A stretch of DNA of 24,384 nt. Source: CAZGLK01 sp964526375 (GTDB taxonomy: Bacteria > Patescibacteriota > Minisyncoccia > JACQLN01). The position numbers and the translations under genes are program-made. The notes beneath the pieces are model-generated. The model was not told the DNA's origin. It did not search any database and saw only the letters and a program-made list of their open reading frames with translations. How positions within the stretch are numbered: position 1 is the first letter of the stretch; every line of letters begins with the position of its first letter. The stretch lies in the NCBI GenBank assembly GCA_964526375.1, contig CAZGLK010000008.1, positions 1-24,384 on the forward strand. The letters run 5' to 3'. Of the stretch, positions 1 to 6,568 are shown one piece after another.

Positions 1-824
1 TATGTTATCAAGTCGTAAAATAGAGATTTTAACTGTTGTTGATCTAGATTCTGCCCCCTAATGTTTTTATCCAGCCCGAGTTTTTTGAACGCGGCTTCCA
101 GTTTGTCGGCTGGAATTGTTTTAGAGCGTCTTAAATTGTTCCAAAGCGTTTGGCGCGGCTGTCTAAAAACTATTTTTAGGAATTCAATAAAATTCTCCGA
201 GGCGAATTTTGGTTGGCGCGATGATGGTGAGGGGGTTATTTTGATTACCGCCGAATCCACTTTAGGCCGCGGCCAAAAGCAATCCCTTTTTACCTTGAAC
301 AAAACTTTAGTCTCGGCGAAACTCTGCACCAGCGATGAAAGATAATTAGCTTTGGGCGGCCGGGCGGCGATTCTTTGCCCCACTTCTTTTTGCACCATCA
401 GCACCATCTCCCGCGGCGGATTTTTAGAAAACAAGAATTTTTGGATTATCGGACCGGTGATGTAGTAAGGAATATTGGCGACGATTTTGTAAGGTTTTTT
501 GATTTTTGTTTCATCGAATTGCAAGATGTCCCCGATCGTTATCGTTAATCTTTTTTTGGAAATTGGAAATTGGAAATTGGAAATTAGCAGCCGGGTTAGG
601 CTTTCGTCTTTTTCTACGGCAATCACTTTGGCTCCAGCCTCTAGCAATGCCCGTGTTAAAACTCCTGTTCCCGGGCCGATCTCCAGCACACGCTCGCCAG
701 GTTCTAAGTTGGCTGCGGCGATTATTTTTTTAACCACGGCGCCGGAGATTAAAAAATGCTGACCGTGGTATTTGACCGGGCTAAGATGCCGCGATTTCAA
801 GTCGGATGTTGTTTGCTGTATCAT
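1..824 (-). CDS. rsmA: 16S rRNA (adenine1518-N6/adenine1519-N6)-dimethyltransferase RsmA, reaches the window edge
   Basis: RsmA dimethylates two adjacent adenines in the 3' terminal hairpin of 16S rRNA, using SAM, late in 30S assembly. Reading from ATG at 824 gives 274 codons without a stop. Visible motifs are the SAM-binding EIGPGTGVLT near residue 48, the catalytic NIPYYIT near residue 117, and the C-terminal FWPRPKVDSAVI. The last two bases of the window (TA on this strand) begin the next codon. If the sequence continues like the GATAACATAATCC terminus of the local element, that codon is the stop TAA and the gene is essentially complete. About four 7-bp units (AAATTGG on the + strand, 557-587) lie inside the gene and encode an extra ISNFQFPIS segment between the SAM domain and the catalytic motif. 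No SD is seen; the gene follows uvrD after a dispersed element. Confidence 0.93.
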   Translation of the reverse strand, partial: MIQQTTSDLKSRHLSPVKYHGQHFLISGAVVKKIIAAANLEPGERVLEIGPGTGVLTRALLEAGAKVIAVEKDESLTRLLISNFQFPISKKRLTITIGDILQFDETKIKKPYKIVANIPYYITGPIIQKFLFSKNPPREMVLMVQKEVGQRIAARPPKANYLSSLVQSFAETKVLFKVKRDCFWPRPKVDSAVIKITPSPSSRQPKFASENFIEFLKIVFRQPRQTLWNNLRRSKTIPADKLEAAFKKLGLDKNIRGQNLDQQQLKSLFYDLIT

Positions 825-835
825 GAACGTTTAAT

Positions 836-980
836 GATAACATAATCCAAAAAATCCCTGCCTGCGGCAGGCAGGCTAATGTATCCTAATGCTCCGAATA
901 TACGCACAAGTAATTGGGTAACTAGGTAATTAAGTAATTAGGAGTATTCGGATAAATTCGTAGTTTGGGATTATTTTATC
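836..980. repeat. MITE-like dispersed element, copy 1
   Basis: An element of about 125-145 bp. Its ends are near-inverted (GATAACATAATCC at the left, GGGATTATTTTATC at the right). The interior pairs CCGAATA with TATTCGG around an AATTACTTAATTACC-like core. It is the reverse complement of the copies at 21532-21656 and 22184-22308. This copy carries an extra palindrome (CTGCCTGCGGCAGGCAGG, near 858). Its right end supplies the uvrD stop codon, and its left end lies 11 nt before the rsmA start. Confidence 0.8.
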
Positions 981-2916
981 AAGCCACCAACGACACAAAC
1001 TCAATCAGCTTCTCCGGTATATCGTCCAAGAATCGTGACGGCATGGCGCTTTCGGTTCGGCCGTAAAGGTTGCGCTGGCAGGCAAATGAAATATAGGCCC
1101 GTTCCTTGGCTCGGGTTAAACCCACATAGGCCAGTCGCCGCTCTTCTTCCATTTGGGCCGTATCGTAAAAACTTCGCGAATGAGGCAGTAGTCCCTCTTC
1201 AGTCCCAACCATAAAAACCACTGGAAACTCCAAGCCCTTGGCCGAGTGCAGAGTCATTAAGTTTAGCTCGCCCTGATCGTGCGAAACGTCGTCGGCGCTG
1301 GCGGTTAAGGCAATTTCTTCAAGCAGTGCCGTTAAGCCCAAAGGCGGTGGCAGACGGTCAAATTTGGCGGCCACGCTCACCAGTTCCAGTACATTCTGCC
1401 AGCGCGATTCGGCGGCTTCTTCGGCCGAGCGGTATTCCGCGGGCGAATTGGAAACAAAGTCGGCCAGGTAGTTTTTGTAGTTTATTTTGGCCAGCAAGGT
1501 TTTTAGAAACTCGCTTGGCTTTTTTTGGGCAGCCAGGTCTTTTAACTCGGCTATGAGGGCGAGAAAGCTCTGGATCTTGGGGTTGGCCGATGTTAAGCCG
1601 GGTGATGAGGCCAATTTTTCCCAGCCGACCTTACCGATGCCGCGCGAGGGTATATTGATGATTCTTTTTAGGCTTAAAAGGTCATTGTGGTTTTGGATAA
1701 ATCTTAAGTAGCTGATGATGTCTTTAACTTCTTTGCGCTCATAGAATTTTAAGGCGCCCACCAAGCGGTAAGGCCAGCCTTCTTGCATTAGGGCTTCTTC
1801 AAAAACCCGCGACTGGGCGTTGGTGCGGTATAAAACCACGAAGTCGTTTAAGTCCTTGGCCAACGACTCCTCGGCCAGAATGTCTTTAATTTCCTGAACT
1901 ACAAAGTTGGCCTCGTCTATTTCGGAAAAGGCCTCCACAATTTTTAACTTGTCGCCCTGTCCCCGGCGGGTCCAGAGGCGCTTGTCGGTTTTGTAAGTGT
2001 TTTTTTCTATGATGGCCTGCGAGGCGTCCAGAATGTTTTGAACGCTGCGGTAGTTCTCTTCCAGTTTTATTATTTTGGCCTCGGGGTAGTCTTTTTCAAA
2101 ATTTAATATGTTTCTAAAGTCTGACCCTCTAAAAGAGTATATCGCTTGAAAATCATCCCCAACGACGCACAGATTTTTGTGTTTTTGGGCCAACAGCTTC
2201 AAAAAAACATACTGGGCCTGGTTGGTGTCTTGGTATTCGTCCACTAAAATGTATTGAAACTGGTTTTGATATCTTTCCAATACAGGCGGAAATTTTTGGA
2301 AAATTTTAACGGCCAGTAGCAAGAGGTCGTCAAAATCCACGGCATTGGCTTGGTTCAGATAATTTTGATATTGGGCGTAAACGCGGCTGACGGTCTGTTC
2401 GTAAAAGTCTTGGGCGGCGCGCTGGTAAGTCTCGGCGTCAACCAGCTCGTTTTTTTGTTTGGAAATAATAGCGGCAATGGCGCCGGGTTTGAACCTCTCG
2501 GAGCTTAGGGCTAAATCAGCCATAGCTTCTTTTACGCAGGCCAGAGAATCTTTATCGTCGTAAATGGTAAAATCGGCGCCGCGGCCGAGATGGTGGATTT
2601 CGTGCCGCAGAATTTTGGCGGCTAAAGAATGAAAAGTTCCCACAAAACTTGGAACTTGGATCTTGGAGCTTGGAGCTTGGAGGTCGCGGTGTAATAGTTT
2701 TTCAACCCGTGTTTTCATTTCCTGGGCGGCCTTGTTGGTGAAAGTAAGCGCCAAAATGTTTTCGGGCCTGACGCCCTGCTCCACCAAATAAGCCAGCCGG
2801 TGGGTTAAAGCCCGGGTTTTGCCCGAGCCGGCTCCGGCGATAATCAGCACCGGGCCGTTTATGGTTTGAGCCGCCTTGGCCTGTTCTTGGTTGAGTTGAT
2901 CTAAAATGGAGGACAT
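979..2916 (-). CDS. UvrD/PcrA-type superfamily 1 DNA helicase
   Basis: ATP-dependent 3'-5' DNA helicase for repair and replication-fork maintenance, 645 aa. All SF1A motifs are visible: Walker A AGAGSGKT near residue 30, TFTNKAAQEMK (Ia), VDEYQDTN (II), GDDFQAIYSFRGSD (III), EENYRSVQNIL (IV), MTLHSAKGLEFPVVF (V) and YVGLTRAKERAY (VI). I chose the ATG at 2916 (MSSILDQLNQEQ) rather than one 45 bp upstream, because family members start this way and an extended -10 box lies only 7 nt before it. A 12-residue insert (QAPSSKIQVPSF), encoded by a GGAGCTT/GGAACTT-type simple repeat at 2645-2683, precedes the VGTFHSLA motif. UvrD, PcrA and Rep cannot be told apart by eye. Confidence 0.93.
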   Translation of the reverse strand: MSSILDQLNQEQAKAAQTINGPVLIIAGAGSGKTRALTHRLAYLVEQGVRPENILALTFTNKAAQEMKTRVEKLLHRDLQAPSSKIQVPSFVGTFHSLAAKILRHEIHHLGRGADFTIYDDKDSLACVKEAMADLALSSERFKPGAIAAIISKQKNELVDAETYQRAAQDFYEQTVSRVYAQYQNYLNQANAVDFDDLLLLAVKIFQKFPPVLERYQNQFQYILVDEYQDTNQAQYVFLKLLAQKHKNLCVVGDDFQAIYSFRGSDFRNILNFEKDYPEAKIIKLEENYRSVQNILDASQAIIEKNTYKTDKRLWTRRGQGDKLKIVEAFSEIDEANFVVQEIKDILAEESLAKDLNDFVVLYRTNAQSRVFEEALMQEGWPYRLVGALKFYERKEVKDIISYLRFIQNHNDLLSLKRIINIPSRGIGKVGWEKLASSPGLTSANPKIQSFLALIAELKDLAAQKKPSEFLKTLLAKINYKNYLADFVSNSPAEYRSAEEAAESRWQNVLELVSVAAKFDRLPPPLGLTALLEEIALTASADDVSHDQGELNLMTLHSAKGLEFPVVFMVGTEEGLLPHSRSFYDTAQMEEERRLAYVGLTRAKERAYISFACQRNLYGRTESAMPSRFLDDIPEKLIEFVSLVA

Positions 2917-2946
2917 CGGGTATATTATATCAGATGAGGACAAGAA
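2917..2946 (-). promoter_or_regulatory. uvrD promoter, probably leaderless
   Basis: On the minus strand an extended -10 box, TGATATAAT, occupies 2924-2932. Only 7 nt separate it from the ATG at 2916, so transcription should begin at or next to the start codon. No SD is possible. A -35 is weak (TTGTCA about 19 nt upstream). Confidence 0.55.
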
Positions 2947-2961
2947 AATGACAAATTCCAA

Positions 2962-3153
2962 AGCTCAAATGTCAAACCAAATCCAAATGACTAAATTATC
3001 AAAAAATCTTTTGAATTTTGGGTTTTGATATTGGTTTGGCCTTTGGATTTTGACATTAGTATTGGTTTGTTCAGTAATAGTCTGCTGTGGATGATTTGGG
3101 TTGCCAAAGGGGGCCAAAATGCTATCATTAACGCATTGCCCTGGTTTCCGGGG
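2962..3153. repeat. AT-rich imperfect inverted repeat in the uvrD/M23 intergenic region
   Basis: Runs of CAAATTCCAAA / CAAACCAAATCC type (2950-2990) reappear in inverted, imperfect form at 3030-3075. This can fold into a long weak hairpin. Similar simple-repeat spacers occur at 17369-17489 and 19238-19360. No gene is seen here. Confidence 0.5.
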
Positions 3154-3311
3154 CCGAAGCCAACTGCTTGGCTTCGGCGGGCACACGAGCGCGAAGCGCG
3201 AAGTAATTTTGCCCAGGAACCGAAGCCAACTGCTTGGCTTCGGCGGGCACACGAGCGCGAAGCGCGAAGTAATTTTGCCCAGGAACCGAAGCCAACTGCT
3301 TGGCTTCGGCG
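3154..3311. repeat. 66-bp tandem repeat, about 2.4 units
   Basis: Units begin at 3154, 3220 and 3286, a period of exactly 66 bp. Each begins with a perfect hairpin, CCGAAGCCAA / TTGGCTTCGG with loop CTGC, and continues with GCGCGAAGCGCG and a TTTTGCCCAGGAA tail. The third unit diverges after its hairpin into another stem (GGGCGATT / AATCGCCC, about 3310-3355). The repeat lies between the divergent uvrD and M23 genes. ORFs through it merely read the repeat. Confidence 0.85.
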
Positions 3312-3450
3312 GGCGATTAAGCGAGGCGTCCCCGCCGAGCGTCAAGAATCGCCCGGGGTATTCTGCCCGATATCGCTTGTTTTATAAGCTAATCTAAGTC
3401 CCATAAGTACAACTCAAACAAATTTCCCGCCGGAAAGTAACCGCAGTTGG

Positions 3451-4680
3451 TTGAGACGATTAACAGACGGAATCAAACGGGTGAAATTGTGGTGGGAAGA
3501 TCGCCTGTCCGAAGGACTAGCCCCTTTCTTTAAGGAGAGTTGGTCTTTTTTATTGCATCGGTTGCCCCGCCGCAAGGCGTTGGTTATTATCGGTATCGTG
3601 ATTGTTGCGGCTGGCAGCGCGGGTTGGTTGTTTTCGGGCAATGATTATCTGCCCTTGGATTCGGCCAATACCGAAATTACCGAAGAGATTGATTCCGGCT
3701 CGTCCATCTTAAAAGACATTTTGCCTCGGGAATCCCCGGTGGCGGGCGCGCTTTTGTTTGTAAGCAATTTGGAGAGCAGGCTGGTGGGTTCTTTTTCCAA
3801 GAGGGCTTCGGATGGATCAGCCGGCATACTTGGCGGGCCAGACCAAACCAGCGAGATCAGTAATTTGGAAACAGCTTCGGCGAGCGCTCTAGTGGCCCAG
3901 GGGCCGGTGCTGGCTGTGGTGCCGTCGGGCGGCATTTCGGAATACGAAGCCGACAGCAGCATCTTAACTTACGAGGTTGAGGCCGGCGATAGTTTGGAAC
4001 TGATTGCCGAATCCTTCGGGATTTCGGTGGAAACTTTGGTGGGGGCCAATAATTTTAAGAAGGGTGTTAAGTTAAAACCCGGCGATAAAATTTCAATCTT
4101 GCCGGTTGATGGTGTGCGCCATGTGGTTAAGCGCGGCGACACTCTAGATAGTATTGCCGCCAAATACAAAGCCGACAAAAACCGGATACTGGCCTTTAAC
4201 GGTTTACCCGACAATGGTTTAATAAAACCCGGTGATGAGTTGATTATTCCCGGCGGCCGGCATGTGCCCATAAGCCCCAAACAAGCGCCGGCTAAGGAAA
4301 TTCCGGTTTCCAGTTTGCCTAATTTGACGGGCTATTACGGCCGGCCGGCCGGCGGCCGCATTACCCAGGGCTTGCATCCGTTTAACGCGGCCGACATCGG
4401 CGGGCGCGATTGGTGCAATACTCCCCTTTACGCTTCGGCCGCAGGCAAGGTTGTCTTGGCGGACGGTCAGGGTTGGAACGGCGGCTACGGCAAATACATT
4501 AAGATCGCTCACGATAACGGCACCATAACTTTGTATGCCCACGCCTCTCAATTACTGATAAGCGAGGGCCAGCCGGTAGCCAAAGGCCAGACCATTGCCC
4601 TAATGGGTTCTACCGGCAATTCCACCGGCTGTCATGTGCACTTTGAAGTCCGCGGCGCCCGCAACCCTTTCGCCCAGTAA
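3451..4680 (+). CDS. Membrane-anchored LysM/M23-family peptidoglycan endopeptidase
   Basis: Probable zinc metallopeptidase that cuts peptide cross-links in peptidoglycan, acting outside the membrane. Order of parts: cytoplasmic basic N-terminus; one transmembrane helix (about 50-68, ALVIIGIVIVAAGSAGWLF); a linker; LysM 1 (about 172-220, VEAGDSLELIAESF); LysM 2 (about 223-268, VKRGDTLDSIAAKY); and an M23 domain (about 290-409). The zinc ligands appear to be His and Asp in GLHPFNAADIGG and the HVHFEVRG His. The start is uncertain. The first candidate is TTG at 3451, but the same frame is open upstream to ATA at 3403 and reads plausibly (PPESNRSWLRRLTDG). A -10-like TAATCT sits 7 nt before that ATA, so a non-standard leaderless start is possible. 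Confidence 0.88.
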   Translation: MRRLTDGIKRVKLWWEDRLSEGLAPFFKESWSFLLHRLPRRKALVIIGIVIVAAGSAGWLFSGNDYLPLDSANTEITEEIDSGSSILKDILPRESPVAGALLFVSNLESRLVGSFSKRASDGSAGILGGPDQTSEISNLETASASALVAQGPVLAVVPSGGISEYEADSSILTYEVEAGDSLELIAESFGISVETLVGANNFKKGVKLKPGDKISILPVDGVRHVVKRGDTLDSIAAKYKADKNRILAFNGLPDNGLIKPGDELIIPGGRHVPISPKQAPAKEIPVSSLPNLTGYYGRPAGGRITQGLHPFNAADIGGRDWCNTPLYASAAGKVVLADGQGWNGGYGKYIKIAHDNGTITLYAHASQLLISEGQPVAKGQTIALMGSTGNSTGCHVHFEVRGARNPFAQ

Positions 4681-4744
4681 TGGAAGTTTGACCTCGGACT
4701 CGGGATTGGATGTCCAAGTTCAACAATCTTTTCCACAACCACAT

Positions 4745-4772
4745 TTGACACCCGAGATACATCTGCTATAGT
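4745..4772 (+). promoter_or_regulatory. Near-consensus promoter for a ~60-nt small RNA
   Basis: TTGACA (4745-4750), a 16-nt spacer and TATAGT (4767-4772). Transcription is expected to start near 4777-4779. No ORF follows before the terminator at 4814-4841. Confidence 0.7.
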
Positions 4773-4776
4773 TAAA

Positions 4777-4840
4777 AGTGCTAACCACGGAATGCAGTCG
4801 TGCCCCGAAAAGTCCGAGACCATCTCGGTCTTTTCTTTTT
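4777..4840 (+). ncRNA. Predicted small RNA complementary to the neighbouring tRNA-like RNA
   Basis: A transcript of about 60 nt is bounded by a near-consensus promoter and a Rho-independent terminator (CCGAGA-CCA-TCTCGG then a T-rich tract, 4814-4841). Its predicted 5' end, AGTGCTAACCACGGAATGC (4777-4795), can pair without a gap with 4888-4906 of the next RNA: 19 bp including two G-U pairs, 13 of them consecutive Watson-Crick pairs. No known RNA family is recognised. It could be an antisense regulator, or half of a bipartite RNA. Expression is inferred only from the signals. Confidence 0.55.
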
Positions 4841-4841
4841 T
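4814..4841 (+). terminator. Intrinsic terminator of the small RNA
   Basis: Stem CCGAGA (4814-4819) / TCTCGG (4823-4828), loop CCA, followed by the T-rich tract 4829-4841. Confidence 0.75.
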
Positions 4842-4844
4842 GCG

Positions 4845-4853
4845 TGATAGAAT
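4845..4853 (+). promoter_or_regulatory. Extended -10 promoter of the tRNA-like RNA
   Basis: TG-A-TAGAAT (4845-4853), the extended -10 form also seen before uvrD, the TrmB-like gene and the Nudix gene. No good -35 is seen. The start of transcription should fall at about 4860, exactly at the 5' strand of the possible acceptor stem. Confidence 0.5.
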
Positions 4854-4859
4854 ACAAAA

Positions 4860-4943
4860 GTGGAGTCCGAGGGGCCACTTCTGGTGAGCGTTTCGTGGTT
4901 AGCACTCGGAATGAGGGGTTCGATTCCCCTTGGCTCCACGCCA
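4860..4943 (+). ncRNA. tRNA-like RNA, unusual or degenerate
   Basis: The 3' half is clearly tRNA-like: T-arm AGGGG-TTCGATT-CCCCT (4914-4930), then an acceptor 3' strand. Two acceptor pairings are possible: GTGGAGTC (4860-4867) with GGCTCCAC (4932-4939), leaving G and encoded CCA at 4940-4943; or GGGGCCA (4871-4877) with TGGCTCC (4931-4937) and discriminator A. In neither case does the middle fold into normal D and anticodon arms. Instead CCGAG/CTCGG and GGCCAC/GTGGTT can form one irregular hairpin. The stretch GGGGC...TTCTGG faintly resembles the 5' end of tmRNA, but no tag frame is present. It may be an aberrant tRNA, a tRNA-derived regulator or a remnant. An amino-acid identity cannot be given. 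Confidence 0.45.
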
Positions 4944-4973
4944 AAAACTCCCGATGTTGCATCGGGGGTTTTT
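4944..4973 (+). terminator. Intrinsic terminator after the tRNA-like RNA
   Basis: The stem AAAACTCCCGAT / ATCGGGGGTTTT (one T-G pair) with loop GTTGC ends in a T run. It follows the CCA directly, supporting a short independent transcript. Confidence 0.8.
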
Positions 4974-5009
4974 GGTTTCTAGCCCCGGCCATGACATTTT
5001 GAATCAATT

Positions 5010-5154
5010 AGGACTTACCCCTTTAATCCTTTCCCCTCCTAGAATAGGAGGGGTGGGGGTGGTAGACGCGCAAAGAGATGCTTTTGTTGTATGGCACAGC
5101 CTACCCCTCCTAACCTCCCCTATGCTAGGGGAGGAACTAAGGTGCGTAAGTCCT
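5010..5154. repeat. 145-bp dispersed element with terminal inverted repeats, copy 1
   Basis: The ends AGGACTTAC (5010-5018) and GTAAGTCCT (5146-5154) are inverted repeats. Inside are two strong stems: CCCCTCCTA-GAA-TAGGAGGGG, and CCCCTCC/CCCCTA-TGC-TAGGGG near the right end. Nearly the same sequence, including the stretch TAGACGCGCAAAGAGATGC, recurs at 22703-22838 in the same orientation. No ORF is supported. It looks like a MITE-like or REP-like element. Confidence 0.8.
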
Positions 5155-5253
5155 ATCAATATTCTATGTCAATTTTGCGGGCGGTTCGGATCTATTCCAC
5201 AAGGCGTTAAAAATCATCCGAAAGGTTTCGGTATCGGCTTGTTCTGCACCGGT

Positions 5254-5282
5254 TTGTAATTTGGTTAAAATTATGATATAAC
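5254..5282 (+). promoter_or_regulatory. Promoter of the TrmB-like gene, leaderless
   Basis: TTGTAA (5254-5259), a 17-nt spacer, and TATAAC (5277-5282) with an extended TG just upstream. Only 6 nt remain before the ATG at 5289, so the mRNA should lack a leader and an SD. Confidence 0.6.
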
Positions 5283-5288
5283 AAAAAT

Positions 5289-6047
5289 ATGCTTGAAAAT
5301 GAACTAAAAAATTTGGGTCTTTCCGAAAAAGAGGCCAAAGTCTATTTGGCCACATTGGAGCTTGGGAACGCCACTGCTCAGGAGGTTTCAAAAAAAGCCG
5401 GAATTAACCGGGCCACCACCTATTTTGTTTTGAAACAACTGATGGATTTGGGTTTGGCCAGTGAAACCGAGGAAAACAAAAAAACAAAGTTTGTGGCGGA
5501 GAGTCCAGAACGGTTGGGGGTGTTGTTGAAAAAGAAAGAGGAAGATTTAAAATTTAACGAAAGTTTGTTAGAAAACATTCTGCCACGGCTGCGCTCGGTG
5601 TACGGTCATTCTGAAAATAAACCCGTGGTTAGGTTTGAGGGGTCGGAAGGTGCTAAGAATTTAAGAGAAGAAATCTTGAAGTTGAAAAACGAGGATCTGC
5701 TTGCTTTTACTAATCTTGATTTAGTGAAGTCTGTTTTTTCTTCAAAAGAAAACCAAGAGTTTATAGAAAAAAAGGCAAAAAACAAAGTTAAAACGCGTTT
5801 TATATACACCGCTTCTTTTGCTGCTAAAACCAACCCAAGGTTTTTAGAGGAAGCGGTAAGGATTCGAGACAAAGATGTCCGTATTTGTGCTGATATAACT
5901 ATTTATGGAGATAAAATAAAAATTGCAAAAATAAAAAACAAAGAAAACATTGCTCTGGTGACCATAGAAGACAAAGATATCGCCGATACCTTAAAGAGTC
6001 TGTTCAAACTGGCTTGGCAAGGAGCCAAAAAATCGGCCCATAAATAG
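5289..6047 (+). CDS. TrmB-family HTH transcriptional regulator
   Basis: 252 aa. The N-terminal winged helix-turn-helix (residues about 1-75) has the TrmB hallmarks: LGLSEKEAKVYLATLELG, then VSKKAGINRATTYFVLKQL as the recognition region, and the GLASETEENKKTKF wing. A predicted coiled coil follows (about 80-105, KKKEEDLKFNESLLENIL). The C-terminal part resembles the PLD-like effector domain of TrmB/SgrR-type regulators (VVRFEGSEGAKNLREEIL) but lacks an obvious sugar-binding extension. Such proteins bind operator DNA and sense small molecules; the ligand here is unknown. The gene stands alone between its leaderless promoter and a strong terminator, so its target cannot be read from context. Confidence 0.85.
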   Translation: MLENELKNLGLSEKEAKVYLATLELGNATAQEVSKKAGINRATTYFVLKQLMDLGLASETEENKKTKFVAESPERLGVLLKKKEEDLKFNESLLENILPRLRSVYGHSENKPVVRFEGSEGAKNLREEILKLKNEDLLAFTNLDLVKSVFSSKENQEFIEKKAKNKVKTRFIYTASFAAKTNPRFLEEAVRIRDKDVRICADITIYGDKIKIAKIKNKENIALVTIEDKDIADTLKSLFKLAWQGAKKSAHK

Positions 6048-6048
6048 A

Positions 6049-6108
6049 GAAGGGCTTTCATCGTCGAAGGTATGATACTATGATATCAACAGATGAAAGC
6101 CCTTTTGT
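6049..6108 (+). terminator. Terminator of the TrmB-like gene
   Basis: A 13-bp perfect stem, AAGGGCTTTCATC / GATGAAAGCCCTT, with a loop of about 29 nt, followed by TTGTTG. It may serve both strands. Confidence 0.8.
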
Positions 6109-6109
6109 T

Positions 6110-6390
6110 GTGGCGAGCTGTTCCCTGCTATTTTGCGTTAGCTAACGCAGGGAAATTGGGATTCAAAACCCGATCGGCAGCCACCTAGTGCCCTGTTCCC
6201 ATTTTGCCCTCCTTGGGGGGCTTCGAAAAAAGAGGGTTGAGTAATCCTGCTCTTTCTCTTTCCACAAACCCTCCAGAAAAAGAATAGTGAAAATATGGGT
6301 TTATCCGCCCTCAAAAGGGCGGAGGCTAAAGAACTTCCCTAAAAAGGGATACCTATATGGTATCGCAAGTGCTATGCTTTTGTCAAATCG
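6110..6390. other. Stem-loop-rich intergenic region, possible minus-strand RNA
   Basis: No ORF is supported. GTGG (6110-6113) and CCAC (6181-6184) close a three-way arrangement holding TTCCCTGC / GCAGGGAA and ATTGGG / CCCGAT. Further stems are CCGCCCT / AGGGCGG (6305-6322) and GATACC / GGTATC (6349-6365). A minus-strand promoter candidate is present: TTGACA (6386-6381), an 18-nt spacer and TACCAT (6362-6357). It would read back through the region toward the terminator at 6049-6108. Confidence 0.4.
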
Positions 6391-6474
6391 CACTAACATT
6401 TTTAACCAGACTAGCTGATACGGAATTTTTTACAGAAATTTTTGTTTGTTGATTCTAACAGATAATATATACAC

Positions 6475-6504
6475 AAAAAGTGGCTTAAAAAGGCCATTTT
6501 TTGC
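6475..6504. terminator. Possible bidirectional terminator upstream of the island
   Basis: AAAAAGTGGC and GGCCATTTTTT form a stem around TTAAAA, with A and T runs on the two sides. It separates the upstream transcripts from the island promoter. Confidence 0.55.
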
Positions 6505-6533
6505 TTGTAAGCCATATAATCTGTTGGGGGGGC

Positions 6534-6562
6534 TTGACAAATTTTTATGGGGGGATTATACT
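6534..6562 (+). promoter_or_regulatory. Strong sigma-70-type promoter of the island
   Basis: Perfect TTGACA (6534-6539), a 17-nt spacer and TATACT (6557-6562). This is the best promoter in the window. The first SD-led gene lies about 675 nt downstream, after a stem-loop-rich stretch. It probably drives the island genes as one operon, since no T-tract terminator is seen before 11000. Confidence 0.75.
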
Positions 6563-6568
6563 TGGCAG

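Noticed and set aside
3154..3311. 66-bp tandem repeats as a CRISPR array
   Set aside because: The units are contiguous and identical without unique spacers, and no cas genes are present.
3025..3397. ORFs across the tandem repeat
   Set aside because: Two frames are open only because the 66-bp unit is a multiple of three; the products are pure repeat.
4860..4943. Selenocysteine tRNA
   Set aside because: An 8-bp acceptor, a discriminator G and TTCTGGTGAG suggested it, but there is no TCA anticodon and no proper anticodon or variable arm.
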